A stretch of DNA of 64,000 nucleotides from positions 6,852,231-6,916,230 of the forward strand of contig NC_134033.1 in the NCBI RefSeq assembly GCF_964204645.1. Direction: 5' to 3'. Below, in pieces: positions 31,504 to 43,585 of the stretch (position 1 is the stretch's first letter; every line of letters begins with the position of its first letter). The DNA is from Tubulanus polymorphus (taxonomy: Eukaryota > Nemertea > Palaeonemertea > Tubulaniformes > Tubulanidae). A program made the position numbers and the translations under genes. The notes below the pieces were generated by a model. That model was given only the letters and a program-made list of their open reading frames with translations, was not told the origin of the DNA and ran no database searches.

Positions 31504-34500
31504 TTAACACGTTAGAATTCTTTTCATTATCTCGTTCTCTTTTGTTTCTTCTCTTGTAAATTTTAAGTATTCATCTAAATTGCAACCATATGCAACTGTA
31601 TGAATTCCATCATCTAAAATATATCTTTTATCATCAAATGGGTTTAGACTTATCTTTTCAATTTCTTCAATAAACATTTCATGATCTTCAGATCTTAAAC
31701 ATCTCATCTTATGTTTTCTAACTTCTTCATTGAATATAAAATTGATGTAATCTTTGAAATGAATATTCTTTTCTACTACACTTTTGGTTATTCCTTTTAA
31801 CTTTTTAGCTTCATGTTCTTTAGTTTTATATGAATACATTTTAGATATAATACCTATGAACTTTATCATTTCTTCACCGCCTAATTCATCCTTAAACTTC
31901 CCTGGAACTTTTTTATTATCATTGCTAAACAATTCATGATCTTTAGGATAGTTACTAAAATCAAAATGATGTTTTAATTTTTTTAAATCATCTGTTATGT
32001 TATCAGTTTTTATCTTTAATATGTAACTGTCGGTATCAAAATATGATATTTCTATATGTTTTTCTCCAAAAAGTGGTTGTAATACATTATAATAGAATTC
32101 ATACATTAGTAATTTTGATAATTCTAAAACTGAAGCGCCAACATAGATTGGTTTATTGAATTTCATTGATGTTCTCCTCATTTTAACTGCAGCTAAATTT
32201 TCATCAAATATTCTGTTACCAATGAACTTAGGATATGTTTGTAAATGTATAATTCTTTTACCATTACTGACTAACTCAATATCATTTCTATTTCTAATAT
32301 TTTCACAAGTCTTACCATAGAATGCATTATTCATTAACTTGAAGAAATCTTTCTCGAAATCAGTTTTAGCTTCAGTTCTCTGTTTGGTGTTAAAATCTAT
32401 ATATTTTTCTAACCACTTAGATTGGCTGAATGAAATATATCTATGTACTTTTTTTAGAATCATTCCTTGTTTTAGATAAAACTTTAACATTCTATAATGT
32501 ACTACATAATTATATTTATCTTCCTGAGTTACCATTAACTTTTCTGTATGAATATGATTTTCGGGTTTAATTTTTTTTTGGTAATCTGATAATTCTTCAT
32601 GAGTTACAGTTTTATGTTCGGGACAGTAAGCTAGATTTCTAGATTTAAATTTTTTATCTTCAGGATATTCTAAATGTACAACAAAGAAGTAACCAGTACC
32701 TGAATCATCTGCAATATCTTGGATTCTTTTCTTCCAATCAAAATTATCATTATTTTCATTCTGTAAAACTTCAGTTAATTCAAATACTCCATAAGGTTGT
32801 GGTTCCATCATTGCCCAACCATATAAATTATTTGCATCTATATATAATAACTTATATCCGGGGTTATCATTTACATTGAAATATCTATCACCTCATACAC
32901 CTGAAACTGCTCCTCTTATAGATTTTTCAAATAATAATAATACATCTGATTTTAAATATATATCTACTAATTGCCCATGATTTTCTATTTTGAAATGATT
33001 CCAAATATTCAATGTTCTATTATATACTTCATCTTTAACATATTCATTTTTTAATTCATCATAGAATTGTTCTTTCAATAATTCAGTTATATTGAAATCA
33101 TTATGTGATTTATAAAATGAATATGGAATTGCTCCTTTATATCTCATTAATTTAAAAATCATCATTATTTTGATAATGTTGTTTTAATATTTTTAATTCA
33201 TCATCAACTAATGATTTTGATAAGTTATCTAATGAACTATTTAAAAATCTATATGAATCTATAAATCTTAGACACCCAAATTGGAATGATATATAATTCT
33301 CAGGGGCCGGTTTCACAAAGCATAATTAACTTTAATTATAATTAGGACCTAAATCATGATTAAATTTCCTTAATCATGATTAGTTAATTACGATTAAAAT
33401 TCGGTTTCACGAAAGGGTTTAATTACAAAATTAACTAATTACATAATTAGGCAACTTGATTACAATTTAACTGTATCAAAATGGCGGAACTTTAGACAGC
33501 CATTTGCTGTCCAAGCATCAACAACCTTCCTTGTTTAGAGGAAAAGAGAAATTCACTCCTTTGGGAGTTAAAGATTGCTCTGAAAGGTCTCAGGAACCAG
33601 TGGAAAAACTTAGCAAGATTTCTCAGAAGTTTTTAAATAGAAACTCACCTCCAGTCAGCAAAATTAAATCCTCGTAAATGGGGTTTATTTCCGAGCAGTG
33701 ATTAGCACTTTTTAACACTAACTCCATAGATATGTACTCTACTGACGGAAATCTATCATATGTATGGACAAAATCAATTAATCCAATACTTCTAAGTATG
33801 TGGTGGTCGTGCTGACAAAAACATAGGACGTTTGAAAATAAATCAATAGAATTTAGAGTATTGACATGCCTTTTTTCAAAAGGCAAAAAATCCAAATTAT
33901 TTGAGCCAAACAATCTGAAGAACTAAATAAGTGTAGGAATTGCCGTCGTCAATTAATAAACACCAAATTCCATGAATAATATCTGCAGCTTTTTGTTTTT
34001 AATAATAAACTAATGATGATTATAAGGTTTAATTACACTCTAGAGGAGAATTAAATTTTGTAATTAACTTAATTATAATTAAAGTTAATTACGTTTTGTG
34101 AAACACCTAACTTGATTAAATCATGATAATTTAATCATGATTAGTGATTTAATCATAATTAAGGGTTAATTACGCTTTGTGAAACCGGCCCCTGATGTTT
34201 TAGCTAACATTCTAAATTTATAAGTTGGTATTTTATCTTTTGATCTATTTGAATTTAATCTCTCTATTTCATTATTGATTTCTTCTATTTTATGGCATAA
34301 CAGTTTGATGAATAAATTTGCATCATATCCTGATAGATTATGAAATATAACTGGTACAAAGTTAATTTTCTTAGCTTGTAAGTTACAATTCTCATGTGCA
34401 GCGCCTCTAAACTTTCCATTCAAATGATCATGGTCTTTTACTTTTTTATCTTTATAATTAAATATCTTTTCACAATAATAACATTTATCTGCAAACGCAA

Positions 34501-36281
34501 ATTCTTCTTTATCTTCTTCTGTCTTTATAATTTCTATATTTGTATTCAATAATTTACTAAATCTTATTTCATATTCAATTAATAAGTCACAAAAATGATT
34601 GATAACATTTTCATTTCTATAATCATAATATTCACTTTCAATTAGTTCTGGATAATCAGATTTAATATATATTCCGAAAGCTGCATCTGATTGATGAATC
34701 TTTATAATAGTATTTGTTATTGGTGGTTCTTCTGAAAAATCATGTTCATTAGAATTTAATTTCTTTCTTTTATAATATATTTCTTTTCTATCTTGATCGG
34801 TTAATTCTTTATTTAATGATTCAAAATCTCCATATATAACAAATGGAACTTTATTTTTGTAATCATATTTTTTGAATTCTAATATTTTATCTTTTTCATT
34901 TGGTAAAACTAATTTACAATAATCATGATTTTTCACATAATTGTTTATGATTTGATAATGTACTTTCATTACTGAATCTATGTAAACATTTTCTACAAAG
35001 ATATATTTTATGGTGATCATTTTCTGATTTAAAAAATAAATCGATTTGTTTAATCCACATATAATGATTTTCATAATATAGTATATCTATAACATCGTTT
35101 GAATCATAATCTTTTGATAGATATAAAGGTTCTAATGTATAATGTTTTATGTTGTTACCTTTTGTATTTGGTAATTTGATTAAATCAAATACATTTATTC
35201 TTAAATTATTATCTCTTTCTATTTTTGGGATGTTTTTAATTATAACAGGATACTTATCTATCTTATAATTATTTTCAAATTGTTTATAATTTGTTAATCT
35301 ATAAGTATGTTTATTATAATCTTCAACTGGGTGTAAACAACTTATAATTGTCCATAGAAAACATTTATCATCTTCATTTTGTACATTTATTACAGCATTA
35401 GTTTTAAATAGTAGTTTAATATAACTCGATGCTTCAATATCGGGTTCTTTATAATATGATACATTATTTTCATCGATTGGTTTTGATTTAGTTAACTTAT
35501 TATATTTTGTGTTATAAACATGTAAAGTCATAAATATTATTTCATCAAATATTAAACCTGATCCTTCAAAATATTTCTCTTCTATTTTAGTTTTTACTTC
35601 ATTATAACATTTATCTAATTTATCATCTATATGTTGTTTTGAAATAATATGTTGTGAATGAGAATTTATATTATATATTGGTTTATCTTCAGATTTTACG
35701 AATTTAACTTTAGAAGATATACTTATTTTAGGATATTCAACATCAGTTTTTATTCTTATTATTTCTTTCATATTTTCTAAATGTTTTTTATTTTCTTCTA
35801 ATGTTTTTCCTTTATGAAATTTAAACTCGATAGCTGCTGGGCCAATATCACTTTTAAATGCTTCGGTTATCTCTATATCTTTTTTATTATCTAATGAATT
35901 AATATATTTTCTTACATCTTCCATGTATGGTCTTTTATTGTTTAATTTATTGTTTATGCTTTTAATTGTCTTCTGTTTCTTATCATTATCTTTATCAAAA
36001 TAATCTTCAACTAAAATATCATTATTCTTATTTCTAATATGACTTTTAGATTTTAAATGTTCTTTATAATATCTTTTATCACTGAATGATTGATTACATG
36101 TATCACATTTATATGTTTCTTTTTCATTCTTTAGTTCATCTAATTTAGTTTCTAATATATCATCTTCATATTCTAGTTTCAATTTATTCTCTAAATGTGT
36201 TTTAGTTTTATTGTGTCTTGCTTTTTGGGATTTATCTATATTGATATTACATGTTGGGCAGTAGTACTTATTTGCTTCCAT
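31504..36281 (-). pseudogene. POLB: Polinton protein-primed family B DNA polymerase, element B, broken, no intein
   Basis: It starts at ATG 36281 with two C2H2 fingers (YYCPTCNINIDKSQKARH, YKCDTCNQSFSDKRYYKEH). Exo I YGDFES is near 34830. An endonuclease VII-like box (CYYCEK ... DHDHLNGKFRGAAHENCN) is at about 34480-34380, and motif A DANNLYGWAM near 32830. Motif B is NNAFYGK, and motif C is an uninterrupted YFDTDSY near 32040. Breaks: a one-base insertion near 34925, a transposon at 33301-34194, a frameshift near 33172, a deletion joining exo III directly to FEKSIRG near 32930, and TGA at 32893-32895. The C-terminus (RILTC) ends at 31504. Confidence 0.9.
33301..34194. mobile_element. Non-autonomous DNA transposon inserted in element B POLB
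   Basis: Inverted ends CAGGGGCCGGTTTCACAAAG and its inverse CTTTGTGAAACCGGCCCCTG bound 894 bases rich in TTAATTA/TAATCATGA subterminal repeats. The POLB reading on either side joins (AKTS then YISFQFG), as in element C. The ends look like those of hAT or PIF/Harbinger-type elements. A target duplication is not clear (TCTCA on the left, TGATG on the right). The internal minus-strand reading 33623-33913 shows no domain. Confidence 0.82.
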
Positions 36282-36335
36282 TTTAATACTAAATTTTTTA
36301 TTAAAATTGATTTTAGAAGATCAATGATTTATATC

Positions 36336-36706
36336 ATGCATTATTTCAATCACACTTTACTAACACTTTTAATGTTTAAACATCTAACTCATACAAATAT
36401 GAATATTGAAATAATGTTGTAAATATATACTTTTATATTGAATAATCTGTCAATTTAAATGTTATTCATTTACATGAATATTTTAAGAGTAATAGGGGTA
36501 ATGGGCTTTCAGGTTAAAGGTTGAATGGTCGAGTTCATTAAAAACAAATATTAAAAGTAATTTAAAACTATAATATATTTTCATAACCGTGTGTATTTCA
36601 GTTGAATAATAGAATAATTATTATTATTTGAATATATTTGATTATATGAATTTGTGTATTGTAAATAAATCAATTGGTCGCGGAGCGGAGCGGTAGCGAA
36701 GTGGAG
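36336..36706 (-). repeat. Polinton B right terminal inverted repeat, outer part lost
   Basis: This is the inverse of the left TIR from its inner edge to the middle of the central stem-loop. The arm start AGTAATAGGGG is at 36488. After GTGGAG at 36701-36706 the sequence leaves the TIR and enters the minisatellite, so the outer arm of the palindrome (about 190 bases) and any target duplication are missing. Confidence 0.85.
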
Positions 36707-37380
36707 TAGCAAACCAAAATATTGAATTGTCGCAGGCGATAAAACCAAAATATTGAATTGTCGCATGGGACAAAACCAAAATATTGAATTGTCGCGAGCG
36801 ACAAAACCACGGTGGTTCTAAACACCGACCGAAACCGTCCAATACCGACCAAAAGCCGTCCAACACCGACCAAAAGTAAAATTAGTACCGACCAAAATTG
36901 TAACAACCACCAAAAGTAGAATATGATACCGACCAAAACTAAGACGAGTAAAATGATACCCGACATCGTCTGATACCGACCAAAAGAATTTTGAACCAAT
37001 CGCACAGATAATTCTCAAAACAAAGCTACGCGTGTCACTTCGATCACTGAGCGAAAACCAAACTAATGAATTGTCGCGGGCGATAAAACCAAAATAATAA
37101 ATTGTCGCGGGCGATAAAACCAAAATATTGAAGTGTCGCAGGCGATAAAACCGCGACAAAAAAAAAATTGTCGCGGGCGATAAAACCAAAATAATGAATT
37201 GTCGCGGGCGATAAAACCAAAATATTGAATTGTCGTGGGCGACAAAACCAAAATATTGATTTGTCGCGGGTGACAAAACCAAATTAATGAATTGTCGCGG
37301 GCGATAAAACCAAAGTAATGAATTGTCGCGGGCGATAAAACCAAAATAATGAATTGTCGCGGGCGACAAAACCAAAATTA
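36707..37380 (+). repeat. 31-bp minisatellite, block 1
   Basis: Imperfect tandem units read TTGTCGCGGGCGATAAAACC followed by AAAATAATGAA. The block is split by a related region at 36810-37060 with CCGACCAAAA-type units. About ten clean units lie at 37060-37380. The long minus-strand readings here (repeated ATIHYFGFIARDNS) are products of the repeat, not genes. Confidence 0.88.
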
Positions 37381-38248
37381 TTGTTTTGTCGCGTTATTTT
37401 AGTTTTGTCGTTTTGTCATAATGTCGCCCTCATTTGCATATACGTGTTTTTTTACACATGGCCCTTATCAGCCACCATACTTAAGCCTTAAGGTCGCGTA
37501 AAACTCGATAAACACTTCAAGCGACACAGCGAACGATCTCCTTTCCACCACAGCGAACGCTTAACGCTACTAGCCTATGTAGGCCTATCTATATGCGTAG
37601 GCCTAACATCCGGACAGATTGGTCGTAGGCCTATTGAATAACAACCCACCTAAATATCGTAAATTTTGTTTCGAAGTTCAATCCAATGAGTCCGTTAATA
37701 AACGCAACAATTATACTGTGTTTGTTTGAGACAGTAAAGCTCATAGCACCGGTAGGCCTAAAGCCGCGTCAAACTCGATAACACAAGCGACACAGCGAAC
37801 GATCCCTTTCCCCCACAGCGAATGCTTACTCCGAATGTCAAGTGTGAGTCCAGCATACGGAAAGGATTGTGTTATATACTTGTATTTAGTAAATTCCTTG
37901 TGCATTTGACAATGATCGGTATGTACTGTAGGAAATATAAAGTATTGATGGTATTGATATAGAGGTTGAAGCCCGCGGCCGAATAAAGTAATATATTCTT
38001 TTATTTTGATACCTCGTCGACATAACAGCTTTTCTCCGCTATATCTCTTCGGCGTATTTACTTTAGGCCTACGACTCCCCGGTACACTTATGACTTGTCT
38101 TGATTGAAATTCGCACGGAGCATTTGTAGATTGAAATGAGCTGAATGATATCAGACGGATTGTATCGGCAACAGCGGTAATGTAAAAAAGCCTATGTACT
38201 TTTGACAATAAAAGTGTGGAAAAAAATAATAATAAAAATAATAAATAT
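37381..38248 (+). repeat. Repeat body copy 1 following the minisatellite
   Basis: The sequence starts TTGTTTTGTCGCGTTATTTT and contains TAGGCCTA-type motifs. It ends in an AAT microsatellite, and a longer relative lies at 40459-41905. No gene is supported. Together with the minisatellite it forms one repeat family of unknown class, probably a non-autonomous element or satellite-bearing transposon end. Confidence 0.7.
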
Positions 38249-39151
38249 AGCTGCAAAGCAGCGATAACGGGTTTTCTGCACAGTCTTAGAATCCTGTTCA
38301 ACGGTGGATTTCGACGAAGCATTTGATTAGGCACAACATCAGCCATTACTAAACAGGCTATTAGGAAACAGTATCAATGATAGGTCGCCAAAATGGCTCA
38401 GCAGTTATCTCTGAACGAAAACTTGTAGCCGAAATCAACGGAACGCCTCATCTTGGAATAAGTCGGTCAAACTAGTGGAGTCACGCAAGGTAGTATCCTA
38501 AGTTGTCTTCTGTTTAATGTCCTGACAAATGACATACACAGTAATCCAACATATACCAGACCGAGTAAATTTCCAAATCGACCTTAACACGCTGTTCGAC
38601 CAAAAAACTTAATGTTCCAACAAGAAAATCTTGTTCCAATAGAAATAATTCTGTTTGATTGAACAATACGCTTTTTGCTTGAACCAAAAATTTTCTTCAT
38701 TCTGACAAAAAATGTGTTCGAATAAAAAGCTATGTTATTGTTGAAATGAAAAATTTTAAGTCCCGGCAAAAAAATTTGGTCGAGCGAAAACAATTTTTTC
38801 GAACGAATGTTTGAATGAAAACAATTCTGTTCGATTGAACGAAATACTTCATACTTTCGGTTCGGAGAAAAAACTTTTTTCAATATACTTGTTCCAACGA
38901 AAAACTTAATGTTCTGACAAGAAAATTCTGTTCAAATTAAAAAAGACTCTGTTCAATTGAACGATCGTTCGAACGAAAAACCTTTCGTTTGGACAAAAAA
39001 AAGTTTGTTCAACTTTGTTCTTACGATTTTTTCAAATTGGTTCAATCGTATAGAATATTATTGGTTCGAACGAAATAAATTTTGTTCCGACGAAAGAATT
39101 TTCAAGGAAAGGTCTTTTGAACGAAAAAAAAGATATATCTGGTGCTCCGCA
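38249..39151 (+). repeat. LINE-like RT remnant plus TTCGAACGAAAAA-rich tail, copy 2
   Basis: This is a direct repeat of 17071-17984 with scattered differences. The first 330 bases carry the same decayed reverse-transcriptase phrases, and the tail has the same TTCGAACGAAAAA units. It ends at TCCGCA, exactly where Polinton B starts after copy 1, which supports insertion of B at that point of the repeat. Confidence 0.75.
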
Positions 39152-39393
39152 GTAACTTAAAGCCGGATGTAGGTTGGTCTTGTGACACGATGCGATCCTC
39201 GCGTTGCATCGCAAGTTTCAGTGCAAGTCGGTTGCAATACGATTGTGTGCGACTAGTTTCTGCCAGTCGCAAGAGCGCGTCGGTTGGTTGTGACAGTCGT
39301 GTCACGTCGCAGAAAGTAGAACACGTACGACTCCATGTGACTGGCGTTGCTGAAAGATGAGGACGCCAGTGGTATGACGACTGAGTTTCAATT
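39152..39393. other. Unassigned repeat spacer
   Basis: About 240 bases of mixed composition with short GTCG/CGTC-rich phrases (CAGTCGCAAGAGCGCGTCGG). I see no gene in it. It links the LINE-like copy to the hairpin cluster. Confidence 0.4.
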
Positions 39394-40000
39394 CGTCAAA
39401 ACGTCACGATGTGTCAACATATTTATGTTGACTTGATGCGATATATCGCGATATATCGACATAAATATGGCGACTTGTCGTGTTTGAACGCGACAACTCG
39501 AGGCCCTTTATCGCTTCCGTAGATCTTTCATTAAGTAGGATCACTTGAATGATCGCTTTAATACGGAAGCGATAAAGGGCCTCGAGATGTCGCGTTCAAA
39601 CTCGGCAAGTCGCCATATTTATGTCGATATATCGCGATATATCGCGTCAAGTCGACATGAATATGTCGACATATCGTGACGTTTTCACGACAAATTTCGC
39701 TTTTTTGCCCATTTTCCACGGGACAAGCCGTCATGTCGACTTGTCGCGAGGAAAATGGTCGAGAAAACGAAATATGTCGTCAAAACGTCACGATATAGCG
39801 ACATATTCAAGTCGACTTGACGCGATATATCGCGGTATGTCGACATAAATATGACGACTTGTTGAGTTTGAACGCGACCACTCGAGGCCCCTTATCGCTT
39901 CCGTACTTTAATATCACTTTAAAAAAAAAAGAATCTGCCAAAATGACCTTAATATTCGACACTATATGTACAGAAGCGATAAGGGGCCTCGAGATGTCGC
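39394..40000. repeat. Cluster of large hairpins (alternating 130-bp inverted arms)
   Basis: A roughly 128-base arm at 39394-39521 (CGTCAAAACGTCACGAT ... ATCGCTTCCGTA) recurs inverted at 39562-39690, direct at 39778-39904 and as a partial inverse at 39970-40000. Each arm carries the palindromic GATATATCGCGATATATC. The last partial arm runs straight into the minisatellite (GATGTCGCGGGCGATAAAAC), so the minisatellite unit may have been born from the end of this arm. It looks like miniature inverted-repeat elements in tandem. Confidence 0.8.
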
Positions 40001-40458
40001 GGGCGATAAAACGAAATTAATGAATTGTTGCGGGTGATAAAACCAAAATAATGAATTGTCGCGTGCGACAAAACCAAAATAATGAATTGTCGCGGGCGAT
40101 AAAACCAAAATAATGAATTGTCGCGGGCGATAAAACCAAAATGATAAATTGTCGCGGGCGATAAAACCAAAATAATGAATTGTCGCTGGTGATAAAACCA
40201 AAATATTGAATTGTCGCAGGCGATAAAACCAAAATATTGAAGTGTCACAGGCGATAAAACCAAAATATTGAAGTGTCGCAGGCGATAAAACCGCGACAAA
40301 AAAAAAATTGTCGCAGGCGATAAAACCAAAATAATGAATTGTCGCGTGCGACAAAACCAAAATAATGAACTGTCGCGGGCGATAAAACCAAAATAATGAA
40401 TTGCCGCGGACGATAAAACCAAAATTATGAATTTTCGCGGGCGACAAAACCAAAATTA
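40001..40458 (+). repeat. 31-bp minisatellite, block 2
   Basis: About fifteen units of the same TTGTCGCGGGCGATAAAACC family as block 1. It includes the same variant CCGCGACAAAAAAAAAATTG (40290-40310) seen in block 1 at 37150-37170, so the two blocks are copies of one array rather than independent expansions. Confidence 0.88.
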
Positions 40459-41905
40459 TTGTTTTGTCGCGTTATTTTAGTTTTGTCGTTTTGTCATAAT
40501 GTCGCCCTCATTTGCATATACGTGTTTTTTTACGCATGGCCCTTATCAGCCACCACACTAAAGCCTTAAGGTCGCGTAAAACTCGATAAACACTTCAAGC
40601 GACACAGCGAACGATCTCCTTTCCCCCACAGCCAACACTTAACCTAGTAGAGGCTACTAGCCTATGTAGGCCTATGTATATGCGTAGGCCTAACATCCGG
40701 ACAGATTGGTCGTAGGCCTATTGAATAACAACCCACCTAAATATCGTAAAAATTTTGTTTTGAAGTTCAATCCAATGAGTCCGTTAATAAACGCAACAAT
40801 TATACTGTGTTTGTTTGTTTGAGACAGTAAAGCTCAGTACCGGTAGGCCTAAAGCCGCGTCAAACTCGATAAACACTTCAAGCGACACAGCGAACGATCC
40901 CTTCCCCCCACAGCGAATGCTTACTCCGAATGTCAAGTGTGAGTCCAGCATACGGAAAGGATTGTGTTATATACTTGTATTTAGTAAATACCTTGTGTAT
41001 TTGACAATGATCGGTATGTACTGTAGGAAATATAGAGTATTGATGGTATTGATATAGAGGTTGAAGCCCGCGGCCGAATAAAGTAATATATTTCTTTATT
41101 TTGATACCTCGTCGACATAACAGCTTTTCTCCGCTATATCTCTTCGGCGTGTTTAGTTTAGGCCTACGACTCCCCGGTACACTTATGATTTATCTTAGTA
41201 AATACACGGTTAATTTGGTAAAGAAAAATAGATATTGCTAAACTAACTGCTTGAAACCCGCAGCCAAATCACTGGTAGTTATAAATTAATTTGTACTCGA
41301 TTTGATTCTCATGATGAGGAGAAACTCGCAGCTGATCCCCGGAACGACGAAATAGTAACACACGTCGATTCGTCGATGTTTACGGCTCGACAGTGCTTTT
41401 AAAATCTAAAGTAGTAAATTTCCAGTGTATCGGTAATATGATTTGATGAGGAAATGGGCTATTGTTAAAATCACTGTTTGAAGACCGCGACTGAATGTGA
41501 AGTCTGCGGCAATAAATTAGTTCATTTATACTTGAATTGATAATCGAAGTGACAGTCGGCCTGCGGGTTGATTTCGGGATGACGACTCGAAAAACATGTC
41601 GCCCCATTGAATGGGGCTAAATTTTCGATGTTTACGGCCCGACAGCGCTTTTGTAACGATGATTCGTGAAAAAACACGCGGGCTATTTGTAGATATCAGT
41701 GAGCTGAACGATATTATATGGATTGTATATGAAACAGCGGTAAGGTAACAAAGCCTATGTTCTTTTGGTAAAAATAGTGTGGAAGAAAATAATAATAATA
41801 ATAATCACGCGGATATCAATAGGGTTTTCTGTGAAATAACAGAAAACCCTAATAAGAAACACGCGAATCTCAATAGGGTTTTCTGTGATGTAACAGAAAA
41901 CCCTA
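40459..41905 (+). repeat. Repeat body copy 2, extended
   Basis: This parallels 37381-38248 but has about 500 extra bases around 41190-41690 with no gene. It ends in an AAT microsatellite and two direct copies of CACGCG...CAATAGGGTTTTCTGTGA...TAACAGAAAACCCT, each a small hairpin. Element A resumes directly after the second. Confidence 0.7.
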
Positions 41906-42088
41906 AATATTAAATTAGATAATGATTCTAAAATAAAATATTATAATACATCAGAAAATATTAAAACTGATAATATTCAACATGATATAATTAAAACTGA
42001 TAATGATAATAAATCCCATGAAAATACTAAATTAGCTTTAACTTGTATAGGAATTGTTATAGGAGGAATATTATATTTTAAATTTTAA
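41906..42088 (+). pseudogene. 432-residue tail-anchored late protein, element A, 3' part
   Basis: The gene resumes after the insertion, starting with the repeated AATAT, and reads through a lysine/asparagine-rich linker to a C-terminal hydrophobic helix (LALTCIGIVIGGILYFKF). That helix is a likely tail anchor that would place the protein in a membrane. The stop is at 42086-42088 and is followed by a T-tract and the start of the next gene 16 bases on. Confidence 0.8.
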
Positions 42089-42104
42089 TTTTTTTATTAT
42101 ATAA

Positions 42105-43542
42105 ATGGATGTAGAAGGTGGAGAAGATATTGGAATGGATAATTTTGATGAACCTGGCATAACTGATGAACAACAAACTGATTTTAGTGAAACAAGTTTT
42201 AATGACGGTAATGAGCCAGAATATAATAATAATTTAAATATGCCTGATTATATTAAAAATGCAGAATCACAATTAAATCCTGAAAATTTAGACCCAGATT
42301 TAGTAAAACAAGATTTAGATAATATAAACAAAATACCTAAATTAGAACGTATAATTGAAAATTCTAAACTTAACATAAATGATGAAGACGTTGGACCTTT
42401 AGCAGATCAATTAAAATTTTTAGATAATGGCAAATGGTATTATCATTTGAAAGGTGATTATTATATTGATATCACTTATAAAAATAACAAAAATAAAATA
42501 TTAACAAAATCAACTTTGAGTGATTTAGATCCAGATAGAATTAAAAGAATTAGTAATAGTAATGTAATAACTGATGTTATAAAACAAGAATTAACTGGTA
42601 ATGATATAGACGTATTTAAACAAAGAATTAATGAATTATTTGAAATAATCAAAAAGAAATCAGAAACAGAAACAACTTCTGAACAGAATATAACTTCCAA
42701 AACTACTAAACTTAAATCAAATAAAGTTCCAATTGAAAAACTTTTACCGAATGGATTAATTGATGCAACAGATCAACAATTAGAAGATTTAAATATATTT
42801 TCTGATAAAGCAATTAGAGAAATTATTAGTATAAGAAATGAAGCTGATAAAATTGCACATAATAAAAGTACAAGAGATATTAAAATTAGAACTTTAGAAA
42901 AAGAATTAACCGATAAAAATAAAGAAATGGAACAATTAAAGTCTGATTTAGATCATCAAGTAATTGATGAAATAGAATATAGGCAAAAAGAATTACGATT
43001 AGAAAAAGAAATTAATAATTTAAAAGATAATTTAGAAGTACAGAAAGAAGAAATTAAATTATTATTAAAATCATATAATTATATTATAAATAGATTAAAA
43101 GTTATTTTAAAGATTTGTTGATAAAACCAAATTCTGAAATATCATTGAAAGATAGAATAAAATTATTATTTAAATTAGAAGGAATAACAATTCTTTCAAT
43201 TCTAACAGCTGTAACTATGTTATTTACAACAATAGGTTTAGCTATATCAAATTCACTGAAATCTACTCCTACTCCCAATAAACCGGATAAACCCCAGATA
43301 ATAATTCTGTACAAGATAAAGTCAAAGATGGTTTAAAGAAATTAGCAAAATATTTATGGGAACTATCTAAAAAATCTGCTGCAGCTTTACCAGGAATTAA
43401 TGCGTCAATTGTTGGTTTTATATTGAAATCTGCAGGAAACATTATTGACTTTGCTGCTGAACATATCATTTTATTTTTAATTACAATTGCAAGTGCTATT
43501 ATTTTTGGGTTAGTGAATATGATATCAAAAAATATCAAGTAA
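42105..43542 (+). pseudogene. Coiled-coil protein with C-terminal membrane domain, element A, two frameshifts
   Basis: ATG 42105 lies in TATATAAATG. The acidic N-terminus (DEPGITDEQQTDFSETSF) is shared with element C, followed by a charged coiled coil. One-base losses near 43105 (in a T run) and near 43295 (in a C run) break the reading before the membrane part (AAALPGINASIVGFILKSAG ... IIFGLVNMI), which ends at 43542. The middle is diverged from the C copy. Function unknown; probably an abundant virion or membrane protein. Confidence 0.72.
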
Positions 43543-43563
43543 ACATGATAAAAGATAAATGAT

Positions 43564-43585
43564 TAATTTTTTTGTTAAATAAATG
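43564..43585 (+). promoter_or_regulatory. Gene-start motif of the element A capsid gene
   Basis: TAATTTTTTT is followed after two bases by TAAATAAATG with the start codon at 43583. The same arrangement precedes the capsid genes of B (25918-25939, inverse), C and, in mutated form, D. Confidence 0.6.

Larger units (their letters stand above)
17985..36706 (-). mobile_element. Polinton/Maverick element B (about 18.7 kb)
   Basis: This is an almost complete element bounded by inverted repeats at 17985-18546 and 36336-36706. It reads mainly on the minus strand: POLB, small genes, penton-like gene, late genes, capsid and a finger gene. A plus-strand block of HNH, small genes, integrase and ATPase reads the opposite way from the left end. 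The outer TIR base pairs start 5'-AG, as reported for Polintons. The left flank is TCCGCA; the right target copy cannot be seen because the right TIR is truncated at 36706. POLB and several other genes are broken. Confidence 0.9.
17071..41905. other. 24.8-kb foreign block inserted in element A, flanked by AATAT
   Basis: The late gene of element A breaks after AATAT (17066-17070) and continues at AATAT (41906-41910), matching the uninterrupted gene of element C. The pair reads as a 5-bp target duplication. Inside lie a LINE-like remnant, the whole Polinton B, two minisatellite-plus-body repeats, a second LINE-like remnant and a hairpin cluster. Alternatively the block grew by several insertions and recombination, since both LINE-like copies are preceded by AATAT. 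Confidence 0.7.

Noticed and set aside
33623-33913. A 96-codon minus-strand reading inside the small DNA transposon, considered as a transposase
   Set aside because: Too short, and no catalytic motif can be seen.
36581-37375. Several overlapping minus-strand readings with repeated ATIHYFGFIARDNS-type phrases
   Set aside because: They are translations of the 31-bp minisatellite in three frames; the unit length and lack of stops explain them, and no start or domain supports a gene.
37741-38346. A 201-codon minus-strand reading
   Set aside because: It spans the join of two repeat families (body copy 1 and the LINE-like copy) and is not preserved in the second copy of either.
38584-39160. Short readings in the TTCGAACGAAAAA-rich tail
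   Set aside because: Low-complexity repeat translations that differ between the two copies of the repeat.
39949-40453. Minus-strand readings of about 160 codons in minisatellite block 2
   Set aside because: Same minisatellite effect as block 1.
36707-40458. Possible CRISPR-like array because of regular 31-bp periodicity
   Set aside because: Units are contiguous without unique spacers, and the context is a eukaryotic transposon landscape.
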